From Dunaliella salina (lineage: Eukaryota; Chlorophyta; Chlorophyceae; Chlamydomonadales; Dunaliellaceae), in NCBI GenBank assembly GCA_002284615.2, contig MU069473.1:640785-656493 (forward strand): a stretch of 15,709 nt of DNA. Direction: 5' to 3'. Of the stretch, positions 15,118 through 15,709 are shown one piece after another. The position numbers and the translations under genes are program-made. The notes beneath the pieces are model-generated. The model saw nothing but the letters and a program-made list of their open reading frames with translations. It was not told the origin of the DNA and made no database searches. Position 1 is the first letter of the stretch, and each line of letters opens with the position of its first letter.

Positions 15118-15140
15118 CAGCATATGGGACCCGTATGCTG
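15118..15140. repeat. 23-bp near-perfect palindrome
   Basis: CAGCATATGGG-A-CCCGTATGCTG: eleven-base arms with one mismatch (a G:T pair in one RNA strand). It lies about 23 bases beyond the stop of the minus-strand gene, so it would form a hairpin in its 3' UTR. Confidence 0.8.
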
Positions 15141-15162
15141 GGGGTGTTGTTAAAGCCTCAAC

Positions 15163-15294
15163 TCAAACACTGGGCACGCTGTCATGTTTGGCCATGTATT
15201 TTGCAGTAAGCGATGCTAAGATGGCAATGACCTTTTCCTCGTCTTCACAGTAGGGCACCAGGACGCGATGGAGTGGGCGCAAGTCCTGGAAAGC
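15163..15294 (-). CDS. Terminal exon of an unrecognised host gene
   Basis: Minus strand, 43 codons plus stop TGA (15163-15165). A good acceptor precedes it (CTACTGCAG, ending at 15295). It reads AFQDLRPLHRVLVPYCEDEE then KVIAILASLTAKYMAKHD, with balanced composition, an acidic patch and an amphipathic helix, unlike the retroelement debris around. It is missed by start-based searches because it has no useful ATG. I do not recognise the family. A TGA lies just upstream in the same frame, which supports an exon boundary here. Confidence 0.5.
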   Translation of the reverse strand, partial: AFQDLRPLHRVLVPYCEDEEKVIAILASLTAKYMAKHDSVPSV

Positions 15295-15471
15295 CTGCAG
15301 TAGCGTGTGTCAGAATTGTTTGATTTTGTTGGTCAGGAGCACTTGCATCATGTGAATCATGTGTTTCAGGGGCATTGTTTGAGGCTGCTTGGTCAATGCT
15401 GGCCCATGCTCCACGCAATTCGGCACGTGCATTGCCAGAAAGGTCAGCAAACACCATGCAGTCCGCATCAC

Positions 15472-15551
15472 CTCCGCAATTGTGTGGCAAGAATGGCAGG
15501 CATCCCAAAAACGTCAGAGTGGAGAAGTGCCAGCTCCCAGTATCGGCCACC
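15472..15551 (-). CDS. Upstream exon of the same gene (predicted)
   Basis: Minus strand, 26 codons between an acceptor (GTCTGTCAG, ending at 15552) and a donor GTGATG (15471 downward). It reads GGRYWELALLHSDVFG then MPAILATQLR, clearly protein-like. The exon ends two bases into a codon, whereas the exon at 15294 starts in phase 0. Either one boundary is wrong, a small exon lies between (15300-15470), or the assembly has an indel. The overlapping minus-strand open frame 15245-15550 is a weaker alternative. Confidence 0.45.
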
Positions 15552-15585
15552 CTGACAGACGGGCCTTGAACAATTTCTCAGTGCA

Positions 15586-15650
15586 AGCCCATTAGCCTAG
15601 TGGTAGCAAACCCCGCCGCGCCTGGGTCATATTTCACATCCATAATGCCA
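15586..15650 (+). other. tRNA-like sequence (A and B boxes)
   Basis: TAGCCTAGTGGTAGCA with a perfect A-box (T-A-G-C-N-N-A-G-T-G-G, 15593-15603) and a B-box-like ATTTCACATCC (15631-15641, 8 of 11 to consensus), 38 bp apart. The acceptor stem does not close, so it is not a functional tRNA. It may be a tRNA pseudogene or the head of a second SINE type. It falls in a presumed intron of the minus-strand gene. Confidence 0.4.
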
Positions 15651-15709
15651 TTTCTCTTCTACACACCTGCACCTTGCACATGCAAACCTTGCAAAATCCT
15701 GACGTGCGC

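Noticed and set aside
15245..15550. 101-codon minus-strand open frame as the real exon
   Set aside because: It overlaps the two better supported segments in another frame and contains their splice signals. It could still be coding if the phase problem is solved that way.
1..15709. Undescribed multi-gene system or integrated virus
   Set aside because: No cluster of linked genes, capsid, polymerase or defence-like proteins is visible; the non-host content is non-LTR retroelements, SINEs and one MITE.

Overview
This window looks like nuclear DNA from a eukaryote, most likely a green alga of the Chlamydomonadales type; Dunaliella is a guess only. The reasons are intron-like structure with GT...AG sites, a poly-glutamine CAG tract, dense minisatellites, many dead non-LTR retrotransposon copies, and frequent TGCATGC-like words. 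There is no bacterial operon structure, and most open frames are not genes.

Layout. Positions 1-344 are a 28-bp minisatellite. Positions 512-3024 (+) hold the best host-gene candidate: a Q-rich exon (512-712) with 17 consecutive glutamines, a long intron (713-2359), and a terminal exon (2360-3024) whose phase fits the first. The intron carries an 89-bp repeat split by a 389-bp hAT-like MITE (1449-1837). It also carries five 79-82-bp units, each containing a copy of the 3' splice acceptor. A long presumed 3' UTR follows.

From 4305 to 14462 the window is a retroelement graveyard. At least seven 5'-truncated non-LTR retrotransposon pieces are recognisable on both strands. The best ones show RNase H, then a CCHC knuckle, then a restriction-like endonuclease (RLE), an order that fits Dualen/RandI-type elements known from Chlamydomonas. 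All show frameshifts, stops or lost catalytic residues. A tRNA-related SINE at 6755-6950 has a perfect 13-bp target-site duplication (TSD). Its 3' tail matches the tail of one LINE family, which suggests it is mobilised by that LINE. A second LINE type with a CCHC-like finger and no RLE lies at 13740-14462 as two head-to-tail truncated copies.

Positions 15163-15551 (-) contain two convincing short coding segments of an unrecognised host gene, with a 23-bp palindrome just beyond its stop and a tRNA-like sequence just upstream. I found no defence system, CRISPR array, operon or other new multi-gene system. The most interesting signals are how the mobile elements are built and joined: palindromes at 5' junctions, a 72-bp tail-only insertion with TSD, a conserved C-terminal NPPDPH-stop, and LINE/SINE tail sharing. 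The repeat-duplicated splice acceptor is the other.
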